Source: JALZAQ01 sp038253885 (GTDB lineage: Bacteria > Gemmatimonadota > Gemmatimonadetes > Gemmatimonadales > Gemmatimonadaceae). Taken from it: a DNA stretch of 64,000 bases. Numbering within the stretch: position 1 is the stretch's first letter; every line of letters begins with the position of its first letter. Made by a program: the position numbers and the translations under genes. The DNA is taken from contig JBBSGP010000013.1 of assembly GCA_038253885.1 (NCBI GenBank), positions 12,883 through 76,882 on the forward strand, given 5' to 3'. Below are positions 34,843 to 44,207 of this stretch, piece by piece. The notes beneath the pieces are model-generated. The model did no database searches, was not told where the DNA came from, and worked only from the letters and a program-made list of their open reading frames with translations.

Positions 34843-35286
34843 TCACTTCATCTGCAACGTCACGACGGCTATGCCCGGCGCGCAGGAGAAGCCGATGCCG
34901 ATGCGAGACTGGATGATGCTCTCGTGGGCGTCACGCAGAGCGGGGAACTGGAGCTGGGCCGCGAGCCCCCCGAAAATATCATCCACCTTGGGATCTCCGG
35001 AGCTCTTCGCGATCGACACCCGCGTCACCGCGCCGCCCGGTGTGACCTCGAGGTCGAGGTCCGCTTCGCCGGTGGACAGCGACTTCCCGCCGAGCAGTCG
35101 CGGGCATTCCACCTTGAGCACGCGGTCCGCCCGGTCGCGGAGATCATCCGGTGAGATGCGCTCCTGCCCCGCTGTCGGCAAGTAGAAGTGCTTGGAGGAG
35201 GTGATGCAAGCCGATGCCGCAATGACCGCTGCCGCGAGCAGCATCGGCCCCCGGCGCGAACTACACCACCGCCATCGCGTCGCCAT
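34843..35286 (-). CDS. Small lipoprotein with TonB-C-like domain
   Basis: 147 aa from ATG 35286, chosen because it gives a basic n-region (RWRWCSSRRG) before the hydrophobic core LLAAAVIAA and lipobox ASAC; ATG 35244 is possible. The mature part carries DLDLEVTPGGAVTRVSIAKSSGDPKVDD, which resembles the TonB/TolA C-terminal repeat. Inserted between queA and tgt. Function unknown. Confidence 0.72.
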   Translation of the reverse strand: MATRWRWCSSRRGPMLLAAAVIAASACITSSKHFYLPTAGQERISPDDLRDRADRVLKVECPRLLGGKSLSTGEADLDLEVTPGGAVTRVSIAKSSGDPKVDDIFGGLAAQLQFPALRDAHESIIQSRIGIGFSCAPGIAVVTLQMK

Positions 35287-36304
35287 AGGAATAGAAGCGG
35301 TAACCTTCATGAATCGCCTCTCGGTACGCACGCATTGTGAGATCATATCCCGCGAACGCCGCGACCAGCATCACGAGGGTGGAGCGCGGAAGATGAAAGT
35401 TGGTGAGCAGCCTGTCCACCGCACGAAAGCGATATCCGGGGCGGATGAAGAGCCGGGTCTCTCCCTCCGTGTGCCCGAAACGGCCGTCCGGTCGCACCAC
35501 GCTCTCGAGGGTGCGCGCACTGGTCGTCCCCACTGCCCAGATGCGCCCACCCTCCTCCCGGGTGGCGTTGAGCGCTTCGGCCGAGTCGGCCGGGAGCTCG
35601 AAGCGCTCCTCGTGCATAACGTGCGCCGCCGGATCCTCCACCTCGACGGGCTTGAAGGTTCCGGCGCCCACGTGAAGCACGAGCTCCACTCGCCGCACGC
35701 CCCGCTCGGCGATCTCCCCGAGTAGCTCCGGCGTGAAGTGGAGACCGGCCGTGGGAGCGGCCACGGAGCCGGGAGAGCGGGCATACACCGTCTGGTATCG
35801 CTCGGCATCGGCTGGCTGATCCGCGCGTCGGATGTACGGGGGAAGGGGAACGTGGCCGTGGCGCTCGAGCGCTGCGGCGATGTCGCCGCCGTCCACGCAC
35901 AACTTCACGATCCGGGTGCGACGGTCGGTCGCCTCGAGCACGTCGACGTCGAATCCCGGCGCCACGTGTACCGTCCGGCCCGGCCTGAGCTTCCCCCCCG
36001 GGCTCACAGTCGCCTCGTACCGGTTCTCACCAAGGTCGCGCAGGAGCAGCACTTCTGACGGCGCGCCCGAGTCGCGCGTGCCGAGAAGCCTCGCTCGGAA
36101 AACGCGCGTGGCGTTCAATACCAGGGCATCGCCGGAGCGCAGCAGCGCTGGAAAATCGCGAAAGATCATGCTCGTGAGCCGGCTGCTGGACCGCTCCACG
36201 AGCATGAGGCGACTCGCATCGCGGCGAGCCAGCGCATGCTGCGCGATGAGCTCCGGAGGCAGATCGAAGTCGTAATCCGCTGTACGAGTGCCGGCGTCAG
36301 TCAC
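35261..36304 (-). CDS. queA: S-adenosylmethionine:tRNA ribosyltransferase-isomerase
   Basis: 347 aa from GTG 36304, overlapping the GWxTD gene stop (GTGA). It converts preQ1-tRNA to epoxyqueuosine-tRNA. Conserved segments: FDLPPELIAQHALARRDASRLM, ALVLNATRVFRARL, GSVAAPTAGLHFTPELL, VELVLHVGAGTFKPV, and LLTNFHLPRSTLVMLVAAF. Length is normal. Confidence 0.96.
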   Translation of the reverse strand: MTDAGTRTADYDFDLPPELIAQHALARRDASRLMLVERSSSRLTSMIFRDFPALLRSGDALVLNATRVFRARLLGTRDSGAPSEVLLLRDLGENRYEATVSPGGKLRPGRTVHVAPGFDVDVLEATDRRTRIVKLCVDGGDIAAALERHGHVPLPPYIRRADQPADAERYQTVYARSPGSVAAPTAGLHFTPELLGEIAERGVRRVELVLHVGAGTFKPVEVEDPAAHVMHEERFELPADSAEALNATREEGGRIWAVGTTSARTLESVVRPDGRFGHTEGETRLFIRPGYRFRAVDRLLTNFHLPRSTLVMLVAAFAGYDLTMRAYREAIHEGYRFYSYGDAMAVV

Positions 36305-38406
36305 TCGACGAAGGTGATCTCGCGCTCGCGATGCGCTGTGCGTCCGCTGGTCCGGTCCGTCACCTCGAGCGTCAGCCGGTACCTGCCGGCCGGAAGGTCG
36401 CCGGGGTCCACCATCAGGTAATCCACCAACACCGGTCGCGCCGCCGCCTGCCGGGTGAACGACAGGATGACTTTCTCGGCGCTCGCCGACGCCTGAAACG
36501 GTCCCGACGTCCCGCCGAGCACGCGGGCGACGACGCTCGCGAGCCGGCTCCGGTCGGATCGCGTGAGCGTGAGCTGCACCAGGTACGTCACCGAGCCGTC
36601 TCGCGGGATCAGCTCGTAGCTTTCCCAGAGAACGCCGAACGGCTGCCGCCGCGCGAGGCGCCCCGCGCTCGGCGTGATCAGCATGTCCGTCCACCGCGCC
36701 GGGGTATCGATCCTGGGAGAGATATTGCGAGCGACCAGGAGATCGCTCAGACCGAAACCGCGATCGACGGGGAGCCGCAGCGTGTCGGCCACTCGAGCCG
36801 CGCGATCGCTGTTTGGCTGCAATGCCTCGACATGGAAGGCGAAGAATCCCGGCGGCATCCGGAAGCGCCACGCCCGATCCTGGACGACGTTCGACGCCGC
36901 TGTGTCGACGAGCTGGCGAGTGGAATCGCGAATCATCAGGTGCGCCTGGTCGTCGAGGACGATGTACCCCACGTCGATGGGCGCGCGCGACAGGTCGGCT
37001 CCGCGTGCCAGGGAGCGAAGAGGGAGATCGGCGTAGGTGGCGACATCCACCGAGTCGCCGGCGCGAAACCGGGCCACCTGAACCGGGACCGAGTCCAGCA
37101 TCCGTGCGACGCGGACGTTTCCCCAAGAAACCGGGAAGCGCTGTCGCGTCTCGTCCGCGACGGCCGCGTCGGGGAGGGTCAGCCGCGCGGTCCCGTATGT
37201 CGGTGGCTGGTTGAAGAAGAAGTGCAGTCCGCCGCGTGCATAGTACCAGAGCAGACTGCCGAAAGCGGGATTCTCCCCGTTCTGGTCGGGGCTGAACGAA
37301 GCCACGCTATCGGGCGGCCCGAAGCGGATCCAGATCTGACCGCGATCGGAATCGGCGCCGTGAAGATCCAGGTCCTCGGACGTCCAGCGCAGCTCCGCGT
37401 ACGCGACCCGCGCCAGGAACTCCACGCGGAACTCGTTGACAGCCGTGAGCAGAAGCGGGTCGGCTGTCGTCCAGTACATCCTGTCGGTCTCCGATCGCTC
37501 GGCACCTCGCAGGCCCGCGTAGCGGGCCGAATCGGCGGGGCGGAGGATGCGCGCGAGGTTTGTGTAGCGGGCGCGCTGATCAGCCGGCAGCAGGAGGAGC
37601 GCGCTGTCGAATGCCAGCGCCGCATCGCGGTCATCGCCCATCCAGTGACTCGCGACGCCGCGTGCCAGCCAGGCGGCCGAGATCCAGGGCATGCTGGCCA
37701 GCACGACATCGGCGCGCCGGCGCATCTCCGGCCAGAGCTGCTTCTCGGCCAGCGCCATGAGGGAGTGTGCCAACGGACGCTGATTGCTGGGGCTGGCGGC
37801 GGCCGCGGCGAGAAAGTGCTCGACGGCCTGCTGATACTCGATCTCTCCCGGCGGCGGAGATATCGGCAGCGAGAAGTTTGTCAGCAGCTGCGGGATGCTG
37901 CGCGGATCATGGAGATATTGCTGGGGATCCACGCGTGCCATGTTGACCAGCATTCGGCGATGAGCAAGGGCCTCGTAGCGACGCCAGTGCACCATCCCGA
38001 CCTCGTCCGCGGCTTCGGCGATGAGAGTGCTGTCTCCGGCCCGTCGCGCGGCGTCGAGCGCCGCGTCGAATCGCCTGGGCGCCTGCAGTCGGAGCTGCGG
38101 AAGCTCAGCCCAGAGGAAATGCCGCCCAAGATCGACGCTGAAGCGCGCGCTGTCCGGGGCGTATCGGGCGGCGAGACGGAGTGACGTATCGGCGATGCGG
38201 AGCAACGAGATGTCGCGTTGTTCCATGGGACCGAAATGGCGCCGCCGGCTCCGCGCCATGCTCCACGCCAGCATGCCGCGGCGATTCCAGGCGGCCGCGT
38301 TGCTCGGTTCCCGTTGGATGAGGCTGTCGAGTGCCGCCAGCGCCGCGGTCGAATCGCCGGCGACGGCCAGCGAGTCCGCGTGCGCCAGGGCGGAACGCTG
38401 CGCCAC
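36301..38406 (-). CDS. GWxTD-type protein, downstream copy
   Basis: 701 aa from GTG 38406. An N-terminal TPR-like helical half (repeats of A-A-W-L-A-R-G type) is followed by the block RMYWTTADPLLLTAVNEFRVEFLARVAYAELRW and then HGADSDRGQIWIRFGPPDS, a variant of the GWxTD motif. The C-terminal third is beta-rich. It is a paralogue of the gene just upstream. No signal peptide is read in this frame, but ATG 38471, right after the upstream stop, encodes MQRLGLARLLTSSAV in another frame; a one-base deletion near 38410-38430 would explain the split. It may therefore be exported only if that is a sequencing error. Confidence 0.8.
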   Translation of the reverse strand: MAQRSALAHADSLAVAGDSTAALAALDSLIQREPSNAAAWNRRGMLAWSMARSRRRHFGPMEQRDISLLRIADTSLRLAARYAPDSARFSVDLGRHFLWAELPQLRLQAPRRFDAALDAARRAGDSTLIAEAADEVGMVHWRRYEALAHRRMLVNMARVDPQQYLHDPRSIPQLLTNFSLPISPPPGEIEYQQAVEHFLAAAAASPSNQRPLAHSLMALAEKQLWPEMRRRADVVLASMPWISAAWLARGVASHWMGDDRDAALAFDSALLLLPADQRARYTNLARILRPADSARYAGLRGAERSETDRMYWTTADPLLLTAVNEFRVEFLARVAYAELRWTSEDLDLHGADSDRGQIWIRFGPPDSVASFSPDQNGENPAFGSLLWYYARGGLHFFFNQPPTYGTARLTLPDAAVADETRQRFPVSWGNVRVARMLDSVPVQVARFRAGDSVDVATYADLPLRSLARGADLSRAPIDVGYIVLDDQAHLMIRDSTRQLVDTAASNVVQDRAWRFRMPPGFFAFHVEALQPNSDRAARVADTLRLPVDRGFGLSDLLVARNISPRIDTPARWTDMLITPSAGRLARRQPFGVLWESYELIPRDGSVTYLVQLTLTRSDRSRLASVVARVLGGTSGPFQASASAEKVILSFTRQAAARPVLVDYLMVDPGDLPAGRYRLTLEVTDRTSGRTAHREREITFVE

Positions 38407-38472
38407 CGCCGCAAGCGGGAGAGCGAGACCGCGCTCGAGGTGAGCAGGCGCGCGAGGCCGAGCCGCTGCATG

Positions 38473-40680
38473 CTACTCGATCACTGTCAACGGCCGGCTG
38501 GTGCTCGCTGTCTGGCCAGTGGCGAGATCGGTGATCCGCAGGCTGAGCCGGTACTCGCCGGCAGGAGCATTCCCGAGCTCCAGCGTGAGATGATCCACCT
38601 GCACCGACCGCGCCGGCTTCTGCGCGGTGTACGAGAGCGCCACCTGCTCGTCACCCTTCGCGCTCGTGCCGATGGCGTCGGCCGCCCCGCCGATGATCCG
38701 GGCCACGAAGCTCGACGGCCGTGCCACCTTGATCACCGTCAGCACGATCTCGATCCGGTAGCTGTTCGCTCCCTGCCTCGGCTGGAGCTCGTAGCTCTCC
38801 CAGAGCAGCCCCAGCGATTGGCGGCTGCGGAGGTTGCTGGCACTCGGCGTGACGAGGAAATCGGTCCAACGACGCGGACTGTCATCCTTTGGACTCACGC
38901 GCTCGGCGATCACGACATCGCTGACACCGAACCCTCTCGCCGCGCCAAGCTCCAGCGCGCCCGTCGCTCTCGCCGACCGCTCGGCATCCGGCTGCCGCGC
39001 CTCGACGCGATAGTAGATGTTTCCGGGAGTGAAGCGTCGCCGCCACGCTCGCCGGCTCGCATTCTCCGGATGAACAAAGCTCACCGTCTCGCGAGTGCTG
39101 TCCCTCGCCAACCGGCGAGCCCGAGCATCGAACGCCGTGAACGCCACGTCGACAGCCCCGGTCGTGATGTCCACGCCGCGGACCATCCGGCTGATCGGGA
39201 CGTTTGCGTAGACCGCGAGGTCGATAGAGTCGGCAGCTCCGCGAAAGCGCGCCAGCTGCACGTCGATGCTGTCCATCTCACTGTCGATGCGAAGATTGGT
39301 CCAGCCGACGGGCGCCCGGGCACGTACCTCGGCCGCCAACTGGCGGTAATCGCCCTGGTAGGTGGCGACGCCATAGCTCGGAGGCGCGCGGAAGAGAAAG
39401 TGGAAGTTCCCGATCGGGTAGTACCAGAGAATCGATCCGACTCCGGTCTCGTTCTTCTCTCCAGATGTCAGCGAAGTCACCTGCTCGTCGGCCGGTGCGA
39501 ACGACGCGATCACCGGAGGCGGGCCGTACCGCACCCAGATCTGTCCGCGGTCGGTGTCCGCGCCATGCAGATCGAAGTCATCGGACGTCCAGCGCAGCTC
39601 GGCGTACGACACCCTCGCCAGAAACTCCAGCCGATGCTCGTTGCCCGGCGTCAGGGTCAGCGGATCCGAGACCGTCCAGTACACGCGAGCGGCCTCATCG
39701 CGCTGTGTTGGCGGCAGCGCGACGAAGGCGGCGGAATCTTCCGCACGGAGGATGCGCGACAGGTTGGTGTAGCGGAGTCTCTCCGCCGGGCCGACGAGGG
39801 CGAGAGCGGTATCGAATGCGAGCGTCGCGTCGCGGTCGTCGTTCAGCTCGTGGCTCGCCAGACCTCGCGCCAGCCACGCGACACCGTCATGGGGCGCCGC
39901 TTCGAGTCGGCGCTCGGCGGCGTGTCGCAGCTCCTCCCACCGTCCCTCTTCGGCGAGGGCCATGAAGCCGTGGCGGATCGCTCGCTCGTAACTCGGATTG
40001 GCCTGGGATGCCCGGATGAACAGCTCGCTCGCTTTCAGGTAGTCGAGCTGCCCCGGCTTCTCGGGCGGCTCGCGCGTGAAGTTCTCGAGAAAGTTCTTGG
40101 CGCTGTGGCGTTGCTCGAGAAGGGCGTCCAGTGGAACCGTGGGCATGCCCTGGATCTGGCGCCGGTTGGCGACCGCCTCGTAGCGGCGCCAGGCGACCAT
40201 GCCGAGCTCGTCCGCGGCCTCCGCGATGAGCGGCAGATCGTTCGCGCGGGTCGCCATCTCGAGAGCGTGCGCGAAACGACCCGGCGCTTGTGCGCGCAGA
40301 GTGATGAAGTCGGCAAACAGAAAGTAGCGGCCCAGGTCGAGCGCGAATCGTCCACTGTCGGGAGCGATGCGCGCCGCGAGCCGAAGGGAGCTGTCGGCGA
40401 TGCGGAGGAGCGAGATCTCGTCCGGGGGCATGAGCTTCGCGCGCCCCCCGGACCGCGCTCTCGCGAGAGCGATCGTGCCACGGAGATGCCAGGCCGCGGC
40501 GTCGCGCTGGTCGTTGCGGACCGCGCTGTCGAGCAGCACCAGGGCGCCGACGCTGTCTCCACGCGCCACTGACGCCACGCTCCGCGCCACCAGCGAAGCG
40601 GCTGGAATCTGGGCGCTTCCCGGACGGGCGAGAGCGGTGGTGGCCAGGACCAGCGGAACTGCGGCCCAACGCATTGTCAA
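38473..40680 (-). CDS. GWxTD-type secreted protein, upstream copy
   Basis: 735 aa with a signal peptide (AAVPLVLATTALARPGSAQ). The helical repeat half runs to about residue 300 and is followed by ARVYWTVSDPLTLTPGNEHRLEFLARVSYAELRW and HGADTDRGQIWVRYGPP, where Ala replaces the Trp of the usual GWxTD. The C-terminal part is beta-rich, as in the neighbouring paralogue (LLWESYEL is shared). Such proteins are common in Gemmatimonadota and Acidobacteriota; I know of no defined function. Start ATG 40680, or ATG 40674. Confidence 0.86.
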   Translation of the reverse strand: MTMRWAAVPLVLATTALARPGSAQIPAASLVARSVASVARGDSVGALVLLDSAVRNDQRDAAAWHLRGTIALARARSGGRAKLMPPDEISLLRIADSSLRLAARIAPDSGRFALDLGRYFLFADFITLRAQAPGRFAHALEMATRANDLPLIAEAADELGMVAWRRYEAVANRRQIQGMPTVPLDALLEQRHSAKNFLENFTREPPEKPGQLDYLKASELFIRASQANPSYERAIRHGFMALAEEGRWEELRHAAERRLEAAPHDGVAWLARGLASHELNDDRDATLAFDTALALVGPAERLRYTNLSRILRAEDSAAFVALPPTQRDEAARVYWTVSDPLTLTPGNEHRLEFLARVSYAELRWTSDDFDLHGADTDRGQIWVRYGPPPVIASFAPADEQVTSLTSGEKNETGVGSILWYYPIGNFHFLFRAPPSYGVATYQGDYRQLAAEVRARAPVGWTNLRIDSEMDSIDVQLARFRGAADSIDLAVYANVPISRMVRGVDITTGAVDVAFTAFDARARRLARDSTRETVSFVHPENASRRAWRRRFTPGNIYYRVEARQPDAERSARATGALELGAARGFGVSDVVIAERVSPKDDSPRRWTDFLVTPSASNLRSRQSLGLLWESYELQPRQGANSYRIEIVLTVIKVARPSSFVARIIGGAADAIGTSAKGDEQVALSYTAQKPARSVQVDHLTLELGNAPAGEYRLSLRITDLATGQTASTSRPLTVIE

Positions 40681-40726
40681 CTCATGTCGTCCGACGCGGG
40701 CTCCGTCAAGCGTGCGCCCTGAGCCG

Positions 40727-41755
40727 TCAGAAGAGCGTCGGCTGCTGGCTGCTCATGTTTGGTGGCGTGTAGCCGTAATGGCGGTACGCCTCGAGCGTCG
40801 CCACGCGGCCGCGGCCGGTGCGCTGGAGAAAGCCGTTCTGCACGAGAAAGGGCTCATACACTTCCTCGATCGTCTCCTCATCCTCGCCGACGGCGGCCGC
40901 GATCGTCTTCACCCCCACCGGCCCTCCATCGAACTTCTCGATGATGCACTTGATGATCCGCCCATCCATGTCGTCGAGGCCGAACTGGTCGACGTCGAGC
41001 ATCTGAAGCGCTTCCTCGGCGACCGACTTGGTGATCACTCCCCTCGCCTTGACCTGGGCAAAGTCCCGGATGCGTCGAAGCAGGCGGTTCGCGACCCGGG
41101 GCGTACCCCGCGATCGGCGCGCGATCTCGGCAGCGCCATCCTCATCCGTCTGTACCGCCAGCACCTCGGCGGTGCGCCGCACGATCAGCTCGAGATCGCG
41201 GGCGGGATAGTAATTGAGCTGGAGCGGGATTCCGAAACGCGCTCGCATCGGCGGCGACAGCATGCCCAGTCGGGTGGTGGCGCCGATGAGCGTGAACCGC
41301 TCGATCTTGAGCATCATCGTCTGCGCCTTCGGGCCATCGGAGAGACGGATGTCGATCTTGTAGTCCTCCATCGCGGGATAGAGGAACTCCTCGATGATCG
41401 GACGCAACCGGTGGATCTCATCGATGAACAGGATGTCGCGCTCACGGAGGTTCGTAAGGGTGCTGACCAGGTCACCGGGCTTCTCCAACGCCGGACCAGA
41501 GGTGGTGCGGATGTTCACCGACAGCTCGCGCGCGATGAGCTCGGCCAGCGTCGTCTTCCCCAAGCCCGGCGGACCGTGGATCAGCGTGTGATCGAGTGGC
41601 TCACCCCGCTGCATCGCCGCGTCGATGAAGACGCGGAGATTCTCCTTCACTTTCTGCTGGCCGATGAACTCAGCGAGGCGCTGCGGGCGGAGCGAGAGCT
41701 CCACGACCGACTCGTCGGGCAGCTCCTCGGGCGTCGTGATCTGGGCGCGCGACAT
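40727..41755 (-). CDS. ruvB: Holliday junction helicase subunit RuvB
   Basis: 342 aa AAA+ ATPase that drives branch migration with RuvA. Walker A is HGPPGLGKTTLAELIA, Walker B is LFIDEIHRL, sensor region IGATTRLGMLSPPMRARFG, and the C-terminal winged helix contains RTGRGRVAT. It is apart from ruvA and ruvC, which are about 2 kb away in another minus-strand block. Confidence 0.97.
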   Translation of the reverse strand: MSRAQITTPEELPDESVVELSLRPQRLAEFIGQQKVKENLRVFIDAAMQRGEPLDHTLIHGPPGLGKTTLAELIARELSVNIRTTSGPALEKPGDLVSTLTNLRERDILFIDEIHRLRPIIEEFLYPAMEDYKIDIRLSDGPKAQTMMLKIERFTLIGATTRLGMLSPPMRARFGIPLQLNYYPARDLELIVRRTAEVLAVQTDEDGAAEIARRSRGTPRVANRLLRRIRDFAQVKARGVITKSVAEEALQMLDVDQFGLDDMDGRIIKCIIEKFDGGPVGVKTIAAAVGEDEETIEEVYEPFLVQNGFLQRTGRGRVATLEAYRHYGYTPPNMSSQQPTLF

Positions 41756-41907
41756 GGCTACAGAGTATCGGGTGCTAGGGACTGGTGCCGAGGCGGACGG
41801 CCGCTGGCTTCGAAGATATGCCGAAGAGACGCCGAATTGAAGGTCGCGGCCGCGACTCGGAACGTGGCGTCTCTTGCGCCGGGAGCGCGGCGGCGCGAGA
41901 TGGAGAG

Positions 41908-42435
41908 ATGACCGACAGCGATGCCACTCCAGCGCCCGAAGGTTGGCGCGGCCCCCTCTTCGGCGTGGTCGCGCTGATGGTGGTTCTGCTCGACGTGACG
42001 ACCAAGATCCTGGCCGAACGGCATCTGCCGCTCCACGAGCCGCAACAGGTCATCGGGCAACTCTTCCAGCTCACGCTCGCCTACAATTACGGGGCGGCGT
42101 TCGGCATGCATCTCGGCTCGGCATCGCGCTGGGTGTTCGGTCTGGCCGCGCTGGTGGGTCTCGTTGTGATCGGCCGGCTCGCGCTCCAGACGCCACCGAC
42201 CGATCGCCCGCGGCTCCTCGCCCTGGCGCTCATCTTCGGCGGCGCGGCGGGGAATCTGATCGACCGCATCCGCTCCCCGCAGGGGGTGGTGGACTTCATC
42301 GACGTCGGGATCGGAGCACAGCACCGATTCTGGACGTTCAACATCGCGGATTCGGCGGTGACCGTCGGCGCGATACTGCTCCTGCTCGTGCTCTGGCTGG
42401 ATGAGAGAGTCGCGCGCTCGGCTCCCGTGTCGTAG
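41908..42435 (+). CDS. lspA: Lipoprotein signal peptidase
   Basis: 175 aa from ATG 41908. Four membrane helices. The two catalytic aspartates lie in NLIDRI and FNIADSAV; the YNYGAAFG motif is also conserved. It removes signal peptides from lipid-modified prolipoproteins, working after Lgt, which is elsewhere in the window. The 152 bases before it, back to ruvB, hold the divergent promoters and nothing else I can identify. Confidence 0.95.
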   Translation: MTDSDATPAPEGWRGPLFGVVALMVVLLDVTTKILAERHLPLHEPQQVIGQLFQLTLAYNYGAAFGMHLGSASRWVFGLAALVGLVVIGRLALQTPPTDRPRLLALALIFGGAAGNLIDRIRSPQGVVDFIDVGIGAQHRFWTFNIADSAVTVGAILLLLVLWLDERVARSAPVS

Positions 42436-42441
42436 CGCGTC

Positions 42442-43602
42442 TCACACCCTCGCGCGCAGCAGCGCGAGGCGTTCAGCGGCGCGCTCGAGCGTCTCGGCCT
42501 TCTTGCAGAAGGCGAAGCGGACCAGCGATCGCCCCAGCGCGGGGTCGTGGTAGAAGCTGGATCCCGGCACCGTGGCCACTCCGATCTCCCTGATCAACCA
42601 TCGGGCGAACTCGTCATCGGGCAGGTCGCTCAGGCCACGGAATTCGGCGAGGATGTAATACGCCCCCTCTGGCACTGCGAATGTGAACCCCGCCTCGGTG
42701 AGGGCCGTGACGAGCAGATCGCGCCGCGCGCGATAATCCATCGCGAGACGGTTGTAGTAGTCCGCGTCGAACGCCATCCCCACCGCGGCGGCGGCCTGCA
42801 GTGGCGCCGGCGCTCCGACGGTGAGGAAGTCGTGCACCTTGCGGATGCCGACGCTCTGTCGCTCGGGCGCGATCGCATATCCGAGCCGCCAGCCGGTGCA
42901 ACTGAATGTCTTGGACAGTCCCGAGATGGTGACGGTGCGCTCGCGCATTCCCGGCCACGTGGCGAGGGGATGATGGTCGCCGGCATAGCGGATGTGCTCG
43001 TAGATCTCATCGGTGAAGGCCCACACGTCGTGCTTCTGGCAGAGCGCGCCGATGAGCGAGATCTCGGCGCGGCTGAGCACACGACCCGTCGGATTGTGCG
43101 GGGTGTTGACGATGATTGCCTTGGTCTTGCTCGAGAACGCGCGGGTGAGACGGTCGGCGTCGATGGCCCAGTCGCCCGGCTCCATCGGCACGAACACCGG
43201 CTTCGCACCGGCGAGGATCGCGTCCGGCCCATAGTTCTCGTAGAACGGCTCGAGGACGATCACCTCATCTCCGGGATCGATCAGGGCGAGGAACACCGCC
43301 GCCATCGCCTCGGTCGCGCCGCACGTGACCGTGATATCGCGCTCCGGATCCACCTCCATCCCGTACCAGCGGCGGTATTTCTCGGCGATCGCCAGGCGGA
43401 GCGCCGGCGAGCCCCAGGTGATCGCGTACTGATTGATGTCGCCCTGAATGGCGGCGCAGCCGGCATCCTTCATCGGCGCCGGCATCGGGAAGTCCGGGAA
43501 GCCCTGCGCGAGATTGATCGCGTCGTACTGGTTCGCGATGCGCGTCATCTCGCGGATGACGGACTCGGTGAAGGTGGCCGTTCGCCGGGCGCCGATGGTC
43601 AT
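42442..43602 (-). CDS. Class I PLP aminotransferase
   Basis: 386 aa. The PLP Lys is in SGLSKTFSCTGWRLGY, with AINLAQGFPDFP, TCGATEAM, NTPHNPTGRVL and TDEIYEHI all present. It resembles the kynurenine/glutamine or methionine aminotransferases (YbdL/CCBL type). Its ATG overlaps the ruvA stop. Substrate not determinable from sequence. Confidence 0.9.
   Translation of the reverse strand: MTIGARRTATFTESVIREMTRIANQYDAINLAQGFPDFPMPAPMKDAGCAAIQGDINQYAITWGSPALRLAIAEKYRRWYGMEVDPERDITVTCGATEAMAAVFLALIDPGDEVIVLEPFYENYGPDAILAGAKPVFVPMEPGDWAIDADRLTRAFSSKTKAIIVNTPHNPTGRVLSRAEISLIGALCQKHDVWAFTDEIYEHIRYAGDHHPLATWPGMRERTVTISGLSKTFSCTGWRLGYAIAPERQSVGIRKVHDFLTVGAPAPLQAAAAVGMAFDADYYNRLAMDYRARRDLLVTALTEAGFTFAVPEGAYYILAEFRGLSDLPDDEFARWLIREIGVATVPGSSFYHDPALGRSLVRFAFCKKAETLERAAERLALLRARV
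42448..42469. terminator. Hairpin just past lspA
   Basis: An 8-bp stem (CCTCGCGC 42448-42455 with GCGCGAGG 42462-42469) and 6-base loop lies 13 bases after the lspA stop, inside the end of the converging aminotransferase gene. It may end lspA transcription, but it has no T-tract and GC-rich coding DNA often forms such stems by chance. Confidence 0.3.
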
Positions 43603-44207
43603 CGTCCTCCTCCCCCCACCATGGAAAGAGCCGTGCGGATGAGGTCCGGTGCGTCGAGGCCCCGAGCGCCGGAATCGAGCGCGGCCCGCACCGCCTTCTC
43701 CGCGTCGGCACTGGAGTAGCCGAGTGAGACGAGCGCGCGGATGGCATCCTCCGATCGGGTGCCATCCGCTCGCGGGCCGATCGCGAACCCATCTGTCCCG
43801 ACGTCCTCGAGCTTGTCACCCAGATCGAGAAGCAACCGCTCGGCCTTCTTGCGTCCTACACGCGGCACGCCCTGCAGCGTTGCGATGTCCTTCTCGCGGA
43901 TCGCCCGGACGACGCGGTCGGCACTCAATGTCGACAGCATGCCGAGAGCCAACGACGGCCCGACTCCGTTCGCGCCGAGAAGCTTCTGGAACACTTTCTT
44001 CTCGAACGCGCTGGCGAACCCGAACAGCAGCCACTGGTCCTCGCGCACCACGAGATGCGTGTGGAGCGACACCTCTTCGCCGGCGCGCGGAAGCGTCTCG
44101 TACACTCCGAGCGGAATGGCGAGCTCGTAGCCCACCCCGCCCGCCGTCAGCAGCTCCACCCGGTCGATCTCCTTGGCGGTCAGAGTGCCCCGGAGATAGC
44201 CGATCAT
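43599..44207 (-). CDS. ruvA: Holliday junction DNA-binding subunit RuvA
   Basis: 202 aa from ATG 44207, overlapping the ruvC stop (ATGA). The OB-fold start MIGYLRGTL and the helix-hairpin-helix elements (LLGANGVGPSLALGMLS and LQGVPRVGRKKAERLLLDL) are characteristic; the C-terminal RuvB-contact domain has ALVSLGYSSADAEKAV. A longer in-frame opening upstream runs across ruvC and is not used. Confidence 0.95.
   Translation of the reverse strand: MIGYLRGTLTAKEIDRVELLTAGGVGYELAIPLGVYETLPRAGEEVSLHTHLVVREDQWLLFGFASAFEKKVFQKLLGANGVGPSLALGMLSTLSADRVVRAIREKDIATLQGVPRVGRKKAERLLLDLGDKLEDVGTDGFAIGPRADGTRSEDAIRALVSLGYSSADAEKAVRAALDSGARGLDAPDLIRTALSMVGGGGR

Noticed and set aside
38218..40572. Long plus-strand open frame opposite the GWxTD gene
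   Set aside because: Composition-driven shadow with no domain; the minus strand carries a signal peptide and family motifs.
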